This document shows, in pieces, positions 31,831 to 40,800 of a stretch of 64,000 nucleotides of DNA. The first letter of the stretch is position 1, and each line of letters starts with the position of its first letter. Under the pieces are notes generated by a model that was given only the letters and a program-made list of their open reading frames with translations, ran no database searches and was not told the DNA's origin. The position numbers were made by a program, and so were the translations under genes. The stretch comes from Candidatus Methylomirabilota bacterium (GTDB taxonomy: Bacteria > Methylomirabilota > Methylomirabilia > Methylomirabilales > Methylomirabilaceae), in contig JAGWQH010000036.1 in the NCBI GenBank assembly GCA_028870115.1, forward strand, positions 21,827 to 85,826. The letters run 5' to 3'.

Positions 31831-31978
31831 AGGCTTCATCGGCCACCTGCGGCTGGTGCTGTGGAAGCTTGACAGGTCCTTAGGAAGGCAGGACAATCGC
31901 CGCAATTGTTGGAGGTTTCTAGGGCAGGATACGCTGATCGGCACACTCAATAGAGGACCATAAAGGAACGAATCGAAC

Positions 31979-33538
31979 ATGCCCGACCTCACCGATAAAT
32001 CCCTCGAATCCTGGATCTGGGACGCCGCCTGTTCCATCCGCGGCGCCAAGGATGCCCCGAAATACAAGGAGTTCATCCTCCCGCTCATCTTTACCAAACG
32101 GCTGTGCGACGTCTTCGATGACGAGATCAACCGCATCGCCCAGGAAGTCGGCTCGCGCGCCAAGGGGTTCAAGCTCGTCAAGCACGACAAGAAGCTCGTC
32201 CGTTTTTTCCTCCCGCTGGAGCCGAAGAACCCCGACGATGCCGTCTGGTCCATCATCCGCACGCTCTCGGACAAGATCGGCGAGCAGCTCACCACCCACC
32301 TCCGCGCTATTGCCGACGCCAATCCGCTGCTCAAGGGCATCATCGACCGCATCGACTTCAACGCCACCACCCACGGCCAGCGCGACATTGACGATGCTCG
32401 CCTGAGCAATCTCATCGAGGCCATCAGTGCCAAGCGGCTCGGGCTGACCGACGTCGAGGGCGACATCATCGGCCGCAGCTACGAATACCTCATCCGCAAG
32501 TTTGCCGAGGGCGGCGGGCAGAGCGCGGGCGAGTTCTACACCCCCGGCGAGGTGGGCGAGATCATGGCGGTCATTATGGACCCGCAGCCCGGCATGGGCA
32601 TGTACGATCCCACCTGCGGCTCCGCCGGCCTGCTCATCAAGTGCGAGCTGGCGCTGGACGGGAAGATGAAGGCCGCCGGGAAGAAGACCTATGCACCCCT
32701 CAAGCTCTATGGCCAGGAACTGGAGCCCGGCACCTGGGCCATGGCGAACATGAATATGATCATCCACGACATGGAGGGCGAGATTCAGATCGGCGACACC
32801 TTCCGCAACCCCAAATTCCGCCAGGGCAACCGCCTGCAGACCTTCGACCGCGCCGTGGCTAATCCGATGTGGAACCAGACCGAGTTCAAGGAAAAGGACT
32901 ACGACGCCGACGAACTCGATCGCTTTCCAAAGGGCGCGGGCTATCCCGGCGGCAAGGCCGACTGGGGCTGGGTGCAGCACATTCTCGCCAGCCTCAAGCC
33001 GGAGGGCCGTGCCGCGGTGGTGCTTGACACCGGAGCCGCCTCGCGCGGCTCCGGTAATGCCAACACCAATAAGGAAAAAGAGGTCCGCCGCTGGTTCGTG
33101 GAGCAGGATCTTATCGAGGGCGTCATCTACCTGCCGGAAAATCTGTTCTACAACACCACCGCCCCAGGCATCATCCTCGTGTTGAACCGGGCCAAGCCGA
33201 AAGAGCGCGAGGAAAAGCTCTTCCTGCTCAACGCCAGCCGCGAATTCACTAAGGGAGACCCGAAGAACTACATCCCCGACGACGCCATCCGCCGCATTGC
33301 CGACACCTTCATCGCATGGAAGGAAGTGGAGAAATACTCGCGTATCGTTAGCCATGAAGAGATCGCCAAGAACGACTACAACATCTCGCCGAGCCGCTAC
33401 ATCCACACCGGCGAAGCGGATGAATACCGGCCGATTGCGGAGATCGTGGAGGAGTTGGACGCGCTGGAGGACGAAGCGCGGGCGACGGACAAGGCGCTCA
33501 GGGCTGTTCTGACCCAAATCGGTAAATCATCGCCATGA
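31979..33538 (+). CDS. hsdM: Type I restriction-modification DNA methyltransferase (M subunit)
   Basis: 519 residues. N-terminal HsdM domain (SLESWIWDAACSIRGAKDAP onward), then the methyltransferase: GEFYTPGEVGEIM, SAM-binding motif DPTCGSAGLLIKCE and catalytic motif IV as ANPMW (NPPF-type). It methylates adenine within the sequence read by HsdS. AAAGGAACG precedes the ATG. Its stop overlaps the next ATG by ATGA, starting a chain of coupled genes that ends with hsdR and a YgjP-like gene. Confidence 0.95.
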   Translation: MPDLTDKSLESWIWDAACSIRGAKDAPKYKEFILPLIFTKRLCDVFDDEINRIAQEVGSRAKGFKLVKHDKKLVRFFLPLEPKNPDDAVWSIIRTLSDKIGEQLTTHLRAIADANPLLKGIIDRIDFNATTHGQRDIDDARLSNLIEAISAKRLGLTDVEGDIIGRSYEYLIRKFAEGGGQSAGEFYTPGEVGEIMAVIMDPQPGMGMYDPTCGSAGLLIKCELALDGKMKAAGKKTYAPLKLYGQELEPGTWAMANMNMIIHDMEGEIQIGDTFRNPKFRQGNRLQTFDRAVANPMWNQTEFKEKDYDADELDRFPKGAGYPGGKADWGWVQHILASLKPEGRAAVVLDTGAASRGSGNANTNKEKEVRRWFVEQDLIEGVIYLPENLFYNTTAPGIILVLNRAKPKEREEKLFLLNASREFTKGDPKNYIPDDAIRRIADTFIAWKEVEKYSRIVSHEEIAKNDYNISPSRYIHTGEADEYRPIAEIVEELDALEDEARATDKALRAVLTQIGKSSP

Positions 33539-35202
33539 AGCAGCGGATCTTCATCAGTAGCGTGCAAAAGGAGTTCGCTGAAGAGCGCCAGGCGCTCAAG
33601 GCCTATCTCCTTGGCGATGCTCTGCTGAGCCGCTTTTTTGATGTCTTCTTGTTCGAGGACCTCCCTGCAAGCGACCGCCGCGCCGATGCCGCCTATCTTG
33701 ATGAAGTCCGCCGCTGCGACCTCTATTTGGCCTTGCTGGGCAACGAATACGGCGCGCAAGGCGCCGACGGCCTATCCCCGACGCAACGCGAATTCGACGA
33801 AGCGACCCGGCTTGGCAAACACCGCCTTGTCTTCGTCAAAGGCGCCACCGATGAGGATAAGCACCCGAAGATGCGGGCACTGATGGCCGTAGCGGGCGCA
33901 CAGTTGATTCGCCGCCGGTTCACCACTGTGGCCGAGTTGATCGCCGCCGTTTATGTCAGTCTCGTGCAGCATCTCGAAGAAACAGGGGTTCTTCAGTTTC
34001 TGCCCTTCGACGAACGCCTGCATCCCGAGGCGTCCCTGGACGATCTCGACCCAAAGACCATCGCCCAATTTGTCCGGCGGGCGCGGCATGAACGCCAGTT
34101 TCCCCTCGCCGAATCCTCGCCGATTGCTAACATCCTCACCCACTTGAACCTTCTTCGGGAAGGGCGACCTACCCAGGCAGCTCTATTACTTTTTGGCCGC
34201 GATCCCCAGCGGTTCTTCCCCTCGGCCGAGATCCGGTGCATGCACTTCCACGGCACCGAAATCCAGCGACCTGCGCCCTTCTACCGGATTTTCAAAGAGA
34301 ATCTGTTCTCCCAGGTAGACCACGCTGTAGATTTCGTTCTCTCTAAGATCGATTTCAGCGTCGGCACCCGCGCTGAATCCGTGCAGGTCCCTACCGCCTA
34401 CGAGGTCCCGCCGGATGTCATCCGCGAAGCCATTGTCAACGCCGTTGTCCACCGCGATTACCTGCAACCTTCCGCCATTCAGGTTTCGGTATTCAAAGAT
34501 CGGATCGAAATCGGCAACGCCGGTGAAATCCTGCCGCCGCTCACCTTGTCGCAGTTGCGCCGGCCACACCGGTCGATTTCCCGCAACGCCCGCCTCTGCG
34601 AAGCCCTTTATCTCGCCGGCTACATCGAGAAATTCGGCACGGGTACTCTCATGATGATTCGGGAAAGCGCAGCCCACGCCCTGCCAGAGCCCGACTTCGA
34701 TAGCCGCCCCGGCGAATTCTCCTCCACCCTCTGGCGCGATTGGCTGACCCAGACCGTTGTGGCCCGGATGGGCTTAAATGACCGGCAGAGCGCCGTCATC
34801 CCTCACCTGAAAATCAGACGCCGGATCACGAATGCCGAATATCGCGAGCTTACGGGCGTCATCGCCAGGACTGCTTCCCGCGATCTGGAGGATCTGGTTG
34901 CCAAAGGTGTGCTTCAGCAGTCGTCCAAGACAGGGCGTGGCACGACCTACACGTTGGTGCAGAAACCGGACATAAACCGGATAAACAAGACATCTCCCCT
35001 CCCGCCGACGGAACAGGACATAAACGAGACAAACAAGACATCCACCTCGTCCGCCATTGGCTCAGAAATGGCTCAATCGGCTCAAACGCCGTCAACACCA
35101 ACCCGCCGTAAAGCCGCCAAACCAGCCGAAAAACGGGCTACCCATGCGCCCAATACGCCCAAAGCTGCCCGCCGCAGGGGGAAGAAAGAGGGCAAGGCAT
35201 GA
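33535..35202 (+). CDS. DUF4062 protein fused to a RecG-like ATP-binding/HTH region
   Basis: 555 residues. Residues 1-110 are DUF4062, a TIR-like Rossmann domain (RIFISSVQKEFAEERQALKA, YLDEVRRCDLYLALLGNEYG). Residues about 180-400 are the GHKL-like HATPase_c_4 region of the AlbA/RecG-type regulators (REAIVNAVVHRDYLQPSAIQ, IEKFGTGTLMMIRES), then a winged-helix segment (NAEYRELTGVIARTASRDLE) and a basic, Pro/Ala-rich tail. Such proteins are often inside type I restriction operons, with unknown role; TIR-like plus ATPase plus DNA-binding parts suggest a sensor or regulator (inference). Overlaps hsdM and the next gene by ATGA. Confidence 0.85.
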   Translation: MKQRIFISSVQKEFAEERQALKAYLLGDALLSRFFDVFLFEDLPASDRRADAAYLDEVRRCDLYLALLGNEYGAQGADGLSPTQREFDEATRLGKHRLVFVKGATDEDKHPKMRALMAVAGAQLIRRRFTTVAELIAAVYVSLVQHLEETGVLQFLPFDERLHPEASLDDLDPKTIAQFVRRARHERQFPLAESSPIANILTHLNLLREGRPTQAALLLFGRDPQRFFPSAEIRCMHFHGTEIQRPAPFYRIFKENLFSQVDHAVDFVLSKIDFSVGTRAESVQVPTAYEVPPDVIREAIVNAVVHRDYLQPSAIQVSVFKDRIEIGNAGEILPPLTLSQLRRPHRSISRNARLCEALYLAGYIEKFGTGTLMMIRESAAHALPEPDFDSRPGEFSSTLWRDWLTQTVVARMGLNDRQSAVIPHLKIRRRITNAEYRELTGVIARTASRDLEDLVAKGVLQQSSKTGRGTTYTLVQKPDINRINKTSPLPPTEQDINETNKTSTSSAIGSEMAQSAQTPSTPTRRKAAKPAEKRATHAPNTPKAARRRGKKEGKA

Positions 35203-35498
35203 GCCGGACGAACAAATCTGGGAAGCAGGGTGGGATGGACGGCCTGATTGCGTTGGCCCGGCAACTCGAACAGGTTAAAGCGCAGGCCCGGGCGCTTGGA
35301 ATCTTTACCGACGACCGCGAATTACTGGCATGCCCCAACTGTGGATTGCTGGAGGATGTGACGGCCGATGGACTGCTGGTGACCTATCCGAAAGATAGCG
35401 TCGATCTGAAGGATTGCGGTCTGCGCTTCTGTCCGGTGGACGAAACCCATTTTGCATGTCCGAAGTGCGGAACCAGGATCAAGGCGGTGATCTTATGA
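35199..35498 (+). CDS. Small zinc-ribbon protein within the hsd operon
   Basis: 99 residues. Two cysteine pairs, CPNCGLLEDV near residue 45 and CPKCGTRIKA near the end, form a likely zinc ribbon; a further Cys pair region (LKDCGLRFCP) lies between. The basic N-terminal helix (IALARQLEQVKAQARALG) may contact DNA or a partner. ATGA overlaps on both sides tie its translation to the DUF4062 gene and to hsdS. I do not know a described function. Confidence 0.72.
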   Translation: MSRTNKSGKQGGMDGLIALARQLEQVKAQARALGIFTDDRELLACPNCGLLEDVTADGLLVTYPKDSVDLKDCGLRFCPVDETHFACPKCGTRIKAVIL

Positions 35499-36817
35499 GC
35501 GCGTCTATGGCACGGACCAAAACACCGGAGGGCCGACATTCCGGTCCGCCAACCCCCGCAAACGCCGGTGCGGCGTGGCGCAGCGCCCGGTTCGAGGACA
35601 TCTGCTCGCGAGTTCAAGATTCCGCAAGTCCAACTTCAACCGGAAAGAGGCTATATCTTGGCCTCGAACATTTAGCATCCGGTCAACCGTCCCTTATCGG
35701 GCGCGGCAGCGAATCCGAAGTTAAAAGCAGCAAGACCATATTTCGATCCGGCGATGTGCTGTTTGGAAAGTTACGTCCATACCTGCGCAAGTCAGTGATC
35801 GTCCGGGAAGATGGCATCTGCTCAACGGACATTTTGGTGTTTCGCGCGACCGAGAAGTGCATCCCAGAGTTCATCTGCTTACTAACGCACACGGACGAAT
35901 TCGTCGGCCACGCAATAGCTACAACATCCGGTGTGCAACATCCCCGCACATCGTGGTCTGGCTTACGAGAGTTCGAACTGTATGTTCCACCCATCCCCGA
36001 ACAGCAGAAGATTGCGGCGATGTTGGGGGTGGTGCAGCGAGCGATCGAGCAGCAGGAGCGGCTACTGGCGCTGACCACCGAACTGAAAAAGACGCTCCTT
36101 CATCAACTCTTCACCCAAGGTCTCCACGGCGAACCCCAAAAACAAACCGACGTCGGCCCCGTGCCGGAGAGTTGGGAAGAGCGCGCGTTGGAACAGGCTG
36201 GCGATGTTATTTACGGCATCCAAGCGGCGGTCGCAGCCAATCTAAAACCAATTGGCACGAAGATTCTGACGAATAAGAACATCACGCTTGATGGAACAAT
36301 TACCCTTGATTCGATCAATTACTTCGTCCTGAAAACCAAGCGGCACCACGAGACGGTGTTGAAAAAGGGCGACCTGCTTTTCAACTGGCGCAGCGGAAGC
36401 AAGGAGCACATAGGAAAGACCGCTTACTTCGACCTCAATGGAGAGTTCACTCATTCGTCGTTCATTCTGCGTGTCCGACCAAATGACGAGGTAACCGGGC
36501 GGTATTTGTTCTACTATCTGAACTTCCTCCGTGAATCGGGCTACTTCAAAAAGACTCAGACGTTTTCGGTCAACGCCAAGTTCAACAAGAGCGCAATCAA
36601 CCGGCTTCCGACGTATCTGCCTGGCAAGGACGAGCGCCGAGATATTGTCACCGCGCTCGATGCGGTAGCCAAGAAGATCGATATGCTACTCGTGAAGAAG
36701 CATCTGCTTGAAGATCTCTTTCGCACCATGCTGCACCAGTTGATGACGGCGCAGATTCGCGTCCACGCCCTCGATCTGCCAGAACTGAAATGGTTCCTTG
36801 CGGAGAACGCACGATGA
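35495..36817 (+). CDS. hsdS: Type I restriction specificity subunit
   Basis: 440 residues with two target-recognition domains, each followed by a long helix: first unit to about residue 210 (FRSGDVLFGKLRPYLRKSVI, VPPIPEQQKIAAMLGVVQRA), then LTTELKKTLLHQLFTQGLHG, second unit with KKGDLLFNWRSGSKEHIGKT and a C-terminal helix ending LLEDLFRTMLHQLM. It sets the DNA sequence recognised by HsdM and HsdR. Start at 35495 (MSASMARTK), overlapping the zinc-ribbon gene by ATGA. Confidence 0.93.
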   Translation: MSASMARTKTPEGRHSGPPTPANAGAAWRSARFEDICSRVQDSASPTSTGKRLYLGLEHLASGQPSLIGRGSESEVKSSKTIFRSGDVLFGKLRPYLRKSVIVREDGICSTDILVFRATEKCIPEFICLLTHTDEFVGHAIATTSGVQHPRTSWSGLREFELYVPPIPEQQKIAAMLGVVQRAIEQQERLLALTTELKKTLLHQLFTQGLHGEPQKQTDVGPVPESWEERALEQAGDVIYGIQAAVAANLKPIGTKILTNKNITLDGTITLDSINYFVLKTKRHHETVLKKGDLLFNWRSGSKEHIGKTAYFDLNGEFTHSSFILRVRPNDEVTGRYLFYYLNFLRESGYFKKTQTFSVNAKFNKSAINRLPTYLPGKDERRDIVTALDAVAKKIDMLLVKKHLLEDLFRTMLHQLMTAQIRVHALDLPELKWFLAENAR

Positions 36818-37446
36818 GCAACGAACCTCAATCCCAGTTTCTCCTCTACCAAACCGACGACGGGCAGACCCGGCTGGAAGTCCGCCTGGAGAATGAGACG
36901 GTCTGGCTGACGCAGAGCCAGATGGCCGAGCTGTTTCAAACCTCCATTCCGAACGTGAGCATGCACATCCGCAACATCTTCGCAGAGGGAGAGTTGCAGG
37001 ACGCGGCAACTGTTAAGGATTTCTTAACAGTTCGACAGGAGGGCAGCCGGCAGGTGTCCCGCTCGGTGGAACATTACAACCTCGATGTGATTATCTCCGT
37101 AGGCTACCGCGTCAAGTCGCATCGCGGCACGCAGTTCCGCATCTGGGCGACGCAACGGCTGCGGGAATACATCGTCAAGGGCTTTGCGCTGGATGACGAG
37201 CGACTCAAGCGGGCCGGGGGCGGGAATTACTTCGAGGAACTGCTGGCCCGAATCCGCGACATCCGGTCATCGGAGAAGGTGTTCTGGCGAAAGGTGCTGG
37301 AAATTTACGCGACGAGCATTGACTATGACCCAAGCCTCGAGGCGTCGCAGCTTTTCTTCGCCACGGTGCAGAACAAAATGCACTGGGCGGCGCACGGGCA
37401 GAACAAAAGAAAGAATTATGAATTAATAATGGGGAATGAGGAGTGA
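36814..37446 (+). CDS. RhuM-family protein, C-terminally truncated
   Basis: 210 residues versus about 330 in the usual family. The N-terminal two thirds are clear: FLLYQTDDGQTRLEVRLENE, VWLTQSQMAELFQTSIPNVS, VISVGYRVKSHRGTQFRIWA and SQLFFATVQNKMHWAAHGQ. At the point where the family continues into its last domain, this protein ends NKRKNYELIMGNEE, coded by AT-rich DNA that belongs to the inserted four-helix-bundle element. ATGA overlap with hsdS. RhuM proteins are common passengers in type I operons; role uncertain. Confidence 0.85.
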   Translation: MSNEPQSQFLLYQTDDGQTRLEVRLENETVWLTQSQMAELFQTSIPNVSMHIRNIFAEGELQDAATVKDFLTVRQEGSRQVSRSVEHYNLDVIISVGYRVKSHRGTQFRIWATQRLREYIVKGFALDDERLKRAGGGNYFEELLARIRDIRSSEKVFWRKVLEIYATSIDYDPSLEASQLFFATVQNKMHWAAHGQNKRKNYELIMGNEE

Positions 37447-37826
37447 AAAGCGGGAATGTTATTCAGGAGAAATCGTATGCGTTTGCGTTGCGAGCAGTGA
37501 AGCTATATCAACATCTGGCTGAGCAAAAGAAGGAATTTGTGCTCTCTAAGCAATTGTTGCGCAGCGGAACATCCATCGGTGCCAATGTTGAAGAAGCTAT
37601 CGGTGGGCAGTCTGACAAGGATTTTATTGCCAAGATCCAGATTGCATACAAAGAAGCGCGGGAGACTCATTACTGGCTGCGCCTGCTGCGTGATTCTGGC
37701 TATCTCACAGACGTTGAAACAGCTTCTATGATCGCCGACTGCGAGGAACTACTCAAACTATCCGGAAGTATTATCAAAACCATGAAACAGAGAAACGATT
37801 CCTAATTCCTCATTCACAATTGAAGG
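37412..37826 (+). mobile_element. Four-helix-bundle (S23-like) insertion unit
   Basis: AT-rich borders enclose the gene at 37443: GAATGAGGA at 37434-37442 is mirrored by TCCTCATTC at 37807-37815, with AATTATGAAT further out on the left and CACAATTG on the right. The left border has fused to and ended the rhuM frame; the right border lies just before the hsdR ribosome-binding site. Such bundle genes with AT-rich inverted flanks recur as inserts in rRNA spacers and genomes. Confidence 0.6.
37443..37805 (+). CDS. Four-helix-bundle protein (S23 / IVS-encoded type)
   Basis: 120 residues. Family blocks: FALRAVKLYQHLAEQKKEFV, LSKQLLRSGTSIGANVEEAI and FIAKIQIAYKEARETHYWLR with a final CEELLKLSGSIIKTM helix. 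The same family is encoded in intervening sequences of some 23S rRNA genes. Its GTG start overlaps the truncated rhuM stop (GTGA). It is a passenger in the hsd operon and a likely mobile piece of DNA; molecular function unknown. Confidence 0.88.
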   Translation: MKSGNVIQEKSYAFALRAVKLYQHLAEQKKEFVLSKQLLRSGTSIGANVEEAIGGQSDKDFIAKIQIAYKEARETHYWLRLLRDSGYLTDVETASMIADCEELLKLSGSIIKTMKQRNDS

Positions 37827-37833
37827 ATTGATC

Positions 37834-40800
37834 ATGTCCGCACCCGGAGAACACAAAACCGTCCAGGCTCGCATCCTCGCCTATGCGGAGGAGATTGGCT
37901 GGACCTATGTGCCACGCGATGAGGCCGAGGCGCGGCGCGGTTTTTCCCCTCACCCCAACCCTCTCCCCGCAAGCGGGGCGAGGGAGTGTGCTGAGCGGGC
38001 ACGGACGGCGTCGCTCTACTTCGGCGACCTGCTCCATGCCCAGATGCGTGTCTTCAACCCGAAATACAAGGAGGCTGAGGGGGCGCTGGTTGGGGAGTTC
38101 CAACGGCTCAACGCGGACATCGCCGGCAACCGCGACTTCCTCACCTACCTGCGCAACCAGGGGAAATTCTTTTGCGCCGAAGAGAGCCGGGAATTGGACC
38201 TGATGTTGATTGATTACGGTGACCTCACTCGGAGACGTGAGGAGCGGCGGAACGTGTATGAGGTGACCGAGGAGTTCTACGTCCACAATGGTCGCTTCGG
38301 CACGCGGGAGGACGTAGTCTTTCTCATCAACGGTATCCCGGTGCTGGTGATCGAGTGCAAGAACGCGAGCAAGGATGAGGCGATTGCGCTCGGGGTGGAT
38401 CAGCTTCGCCGTTATCATGCGGAGACGCCGGAGGTGATGGTACCGGAGATGATCTTCTCCGCCACGGAGGCCATCGGCTTCGCCTACGGGGTAACCTGGA
38501 ACACGGTGCGTCGAAATATTTTCAACTGGAAACACACGGAGGCGGGTAACCTCGAAGCCAAGGTGAAAAGCTTCTGCGCCGTGCCGCAGGTGCTGCGTGG
38601 GCTCAAGGATTTTATCCTCTTCGCGGAGAAAGAGGAGGAGTTGCACAAGTTCATCCTGATGCAGCATCAGATGTGCGGCGTCGACAAGGTAGTAGCGCGC
38701 GCCCTCGACCCACAGCGGTCGCGCGGGCTGGTGTGGCACACGCAGGGCAGCGGCAAGACCTACACGATGATCAAGGCAGCGGAGATGCTTTTCAAAGCGC
38801 CAGAGGCGAAGAAGCCGACCATCCTGCTGATGATCGACCGCAACGAGCTGGAAGACCAGATGCTCAAGAATCTCGCGTCGGTGGGCCTGGGCAACGTGGC
38901 TCACGCAGGCAGCATCGCGGCGCTGAACCGGCTGCTGCGGGAGGATTACCGGGGCCTCATCGTAACGATGATCCACAAGTTCCGCGACATGCCGGCGAAC
39001 CTGAACCTGCGGAAGAACATTTATGTGCTGATTGACGAGGCACACCGGACGACGGGCGGCGATCTGGGCAACTTCCTGATGGCCGGCCTGCCCAACGCGA
39101 CGTTCATCGGCTTCACTGGCACGCCGGTGGACAAGACAGTTTACGGCAAGGGGACGTTCAAGACCTTCGGCTGCGAGGACGACAAGGGCTACCTGCACAA
39201 GTATTCCATCGCCGAGAGCATCGATGACGGCACGACGCTGCCGCTTTACTACCAGCTTGCGCCGAATGACATGCTGGTACCGCACGAAATCATGGAGAAG
39301 GAGTTCCTCGCGCTGGCCGAGACAGAGGGGATCGCGGACATCGAGGAGCTGAACAAGATTCTTGAACGGGCGGTGAACCTGAAGAATTTCCTCAAAGGCA
39401 AGGACCGCGTACAGAAGGTAGCGAGCATGGTGGCCAATCATTTTTGCCAAAACATCGAGCCGCTCGGTTACAAGGCGTTCCTCGTGGCCGTGGATCGTGA
39501 GGCGTGTACGTTCTATAAGGAGGCGTTGGATGCGATTCTGCCGCCGGAGTATTCCGAGATTGTCTTCACCGGGAATAACAACGACCCGGCGCACCTGAAG
39601 AGGTGGCATCTCGACCCGAAGCGGGAACGGCAGATTCGCAAGAACTTCACCAAGGCCGGCGAGTGGCCGAAGATTCTCATCGTCACCGAGAAGCTGCTCA
39701 CCGGCTTCGACGCGCCGATCCTTTACGCGATGTATCTGGACAAGCCGATGCGGGACCACACGCTGCTCCAAGCCATCGCGCGGGTGAACCGCCCCTACGA
39801 GAACGAGGCGGCGGAGATGGTGAAGCCGCACGGGTTCGTCCTCGATTTCGTGGGCATCTTCGACAAGTTGGAAAAGGCGCTGGCCTTCGACAGCGACGAG
39901 ATCAACGCCATCGTCAAGGACCTGGGGCTGCTGAAGCATCTCTTCAAAGCGAAGATGGAGACGAAGGCCCCGGCGTATCTCGCGCTGGTACGGCAGAATC
40001 TCAACGATAAGGACGTGGACAACGTGATCGAGCACTTCCGCGATAAGGAACGGCGGAAGGAGTTCTTCAAGGAATACAAAGAGATCGAGATGCTCTACGA
40101 GATTATCTCGCCCGACGCGTTTCTACGGCCGTTCATCGAGAACTACGCCACGCTGTCCGGCATCTATGAGGTGGTGCGCAACGCGTATGCGCGCCGGGTG
40201 TACGTGGACCGCGCTTTCCAGAAGAAGACTAACGAGTTGGTGCAGCGGCACATCGGCGCTGTCGTCCAGGACAGGATGGCGGAGTACGTCACGTTGGATG
40301 CCGATGCGATCGACACCATCAAGAACCGTGAAGAGGGAAAGGCCGTCAAGATCATCAACCTGGTAAAGGCCATCGAGAGAACAGCGGAGGAACACAGCGA
40401 TGACCCATTCCTCGTGGCGCTTGCCGAACGCGCGAAAGCGGTGCAGGAGAGTTTCGAGGATCGGCAGACCAGCACCGCTGACGCCCTCACCGAGCTGTTG
40501 AAGGAGATCGAGAAGAACGAGCAGCGGAAGAAGGAGCAGGCCGCCAAAGGGCTGGATGGGCTGACCTACTTCGTGCTCTGCAAACTCACCGACGACGGCA
40601 TCCCGAACCCCGAACAGGTGAGCAAGAAAGTACGCGAAGGGTTCGCAAAGTTTCCAAACTGGCAGCGGAGCGAGGCGGAACTGCGCGAGGTGCGCAAACA
40701 GGTGACGTTCGCCATCTTTGCCGAAGAGGATGACATAGCCAAGGTGACGGCCACCGTCGATGCGCTCTTCATCCTGCTGCAAAAGAGCTTTCGCCCATGA
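37834..40800 (+). CDS. hsdR: Type I restriction endonuclease (R subunit)
   Basis: 988 residues. The nuclease core is visible as ESRELDLMLIDYG and VLVIECKNAS (PD-(D/E)xK type, residues about 110-185), then the motor: Walker A HTQGSGKTYTM, DEAH box LIDEAHRT, SFTGTP-like IGFTGTPVDKT and motif VI QAIARVNRP. A C-terminal helical region binds the MTase core. Start taken at ATG 37834 (MSAPGEHK) after AAGGA. Residues about 38-51 (SPHPNPLPASGARE) are coded by an inserted intergenic repeat. Stop overlaps the YgjP-like gene by ATGA. Confidence 0.94.
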   Translation: MSAPGEHKTVQARILAYAEEIGWTYVPRDEAEARRGFSPHPNPLPASGARECAERARTASLYFGDLLHAQMRVFNPKYKEAEGALVGEFQRLNADIAGNRDFLTYLRNQGKFFCAEESRELDLMLIDYGDLTRRREERRNVYEVTEEFYVHNGRFGTREDVVFLINGIPVLVIECKNASKDEAIALGVDQLRRYHAETPEVMVPEMIFSATEAIGFAYGVTWNTVRRNIFNWKHTEAGNLEAKVKSFCAVPQVLRGLKDFILFAEKEEELHKFILMQHQMCGVDKVVARALDPQRSRGLVWHTQGSGKTYTMIKAAEMLFKAPEAKKPTILLMIDRNELEDQMLKNLASVGLGNVAHAGSIAALNRLLREDYRGLIVTMIHKFRDMPANLNLRKNIYVLIDEAHRTTGGDLGNFLMAGLPNATFIGFTGTPVDKTVYGKGTFKTFGCEDDKGYLHKYSIAESIDDGTTLPLYYQLAPNDMLVPHEIMEKEFLALAETEGIADIEELNKILERAVNLKNFLKGKDRVQKVASMVANHFCQNIEPLGYKAFLVAVDREACTFYKEALDAILPPEYSEIVFTGNNNDPAHLKRWHLDPKRERQIRKNFTKAGEWPKILIVTEKLLTGFDAPILYAMYLDKPMRDHTLLQAIARVNRPYENEAAEMVKPHGFVLDFVGIFDKLEKALAFDSDEINAIVKDLGLLKHLFKAKMETKAPAYLALVRQNLNDKDVDNVIEHFRDKERRKEFFKEYKEIEMLYEIISPDAFLRPFIENYATLSGIYEVVRNAYARRVYVDRAFQKKTNELVQRHIGAVVQDRMAEYVTLDADAIDTIKNREEGKAVKIINLVKAIERTAEEHSDDPFLVALAERAKAVQESFEDRQTSTADALTELLKEIEKNEQRKKEQAAKGLDGLTYFVLCKLTDDGIPNPEQVSKKVREGFAKFPNWQRSEAELREVRKQVTFAIFAEEDDIAKVTATVDALFILLQKSFRP
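37942..37986 (+). repeat. Intergenic palindromic repeat inserted in frame into hsdR
   Basis: CCCCTCACCCCAACCCTCTC followed by CCCGCAAGCGGGGCGAGGG. This CCTCTCCCC-GCAA-GCGGGGCGAGG hairpin is a common extragenic repeat in many bacteria. Here it is read through in frame, giving the residues SPHPNPLPASGARE near the N-terminus of HsdR. Confidence 0.8.
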
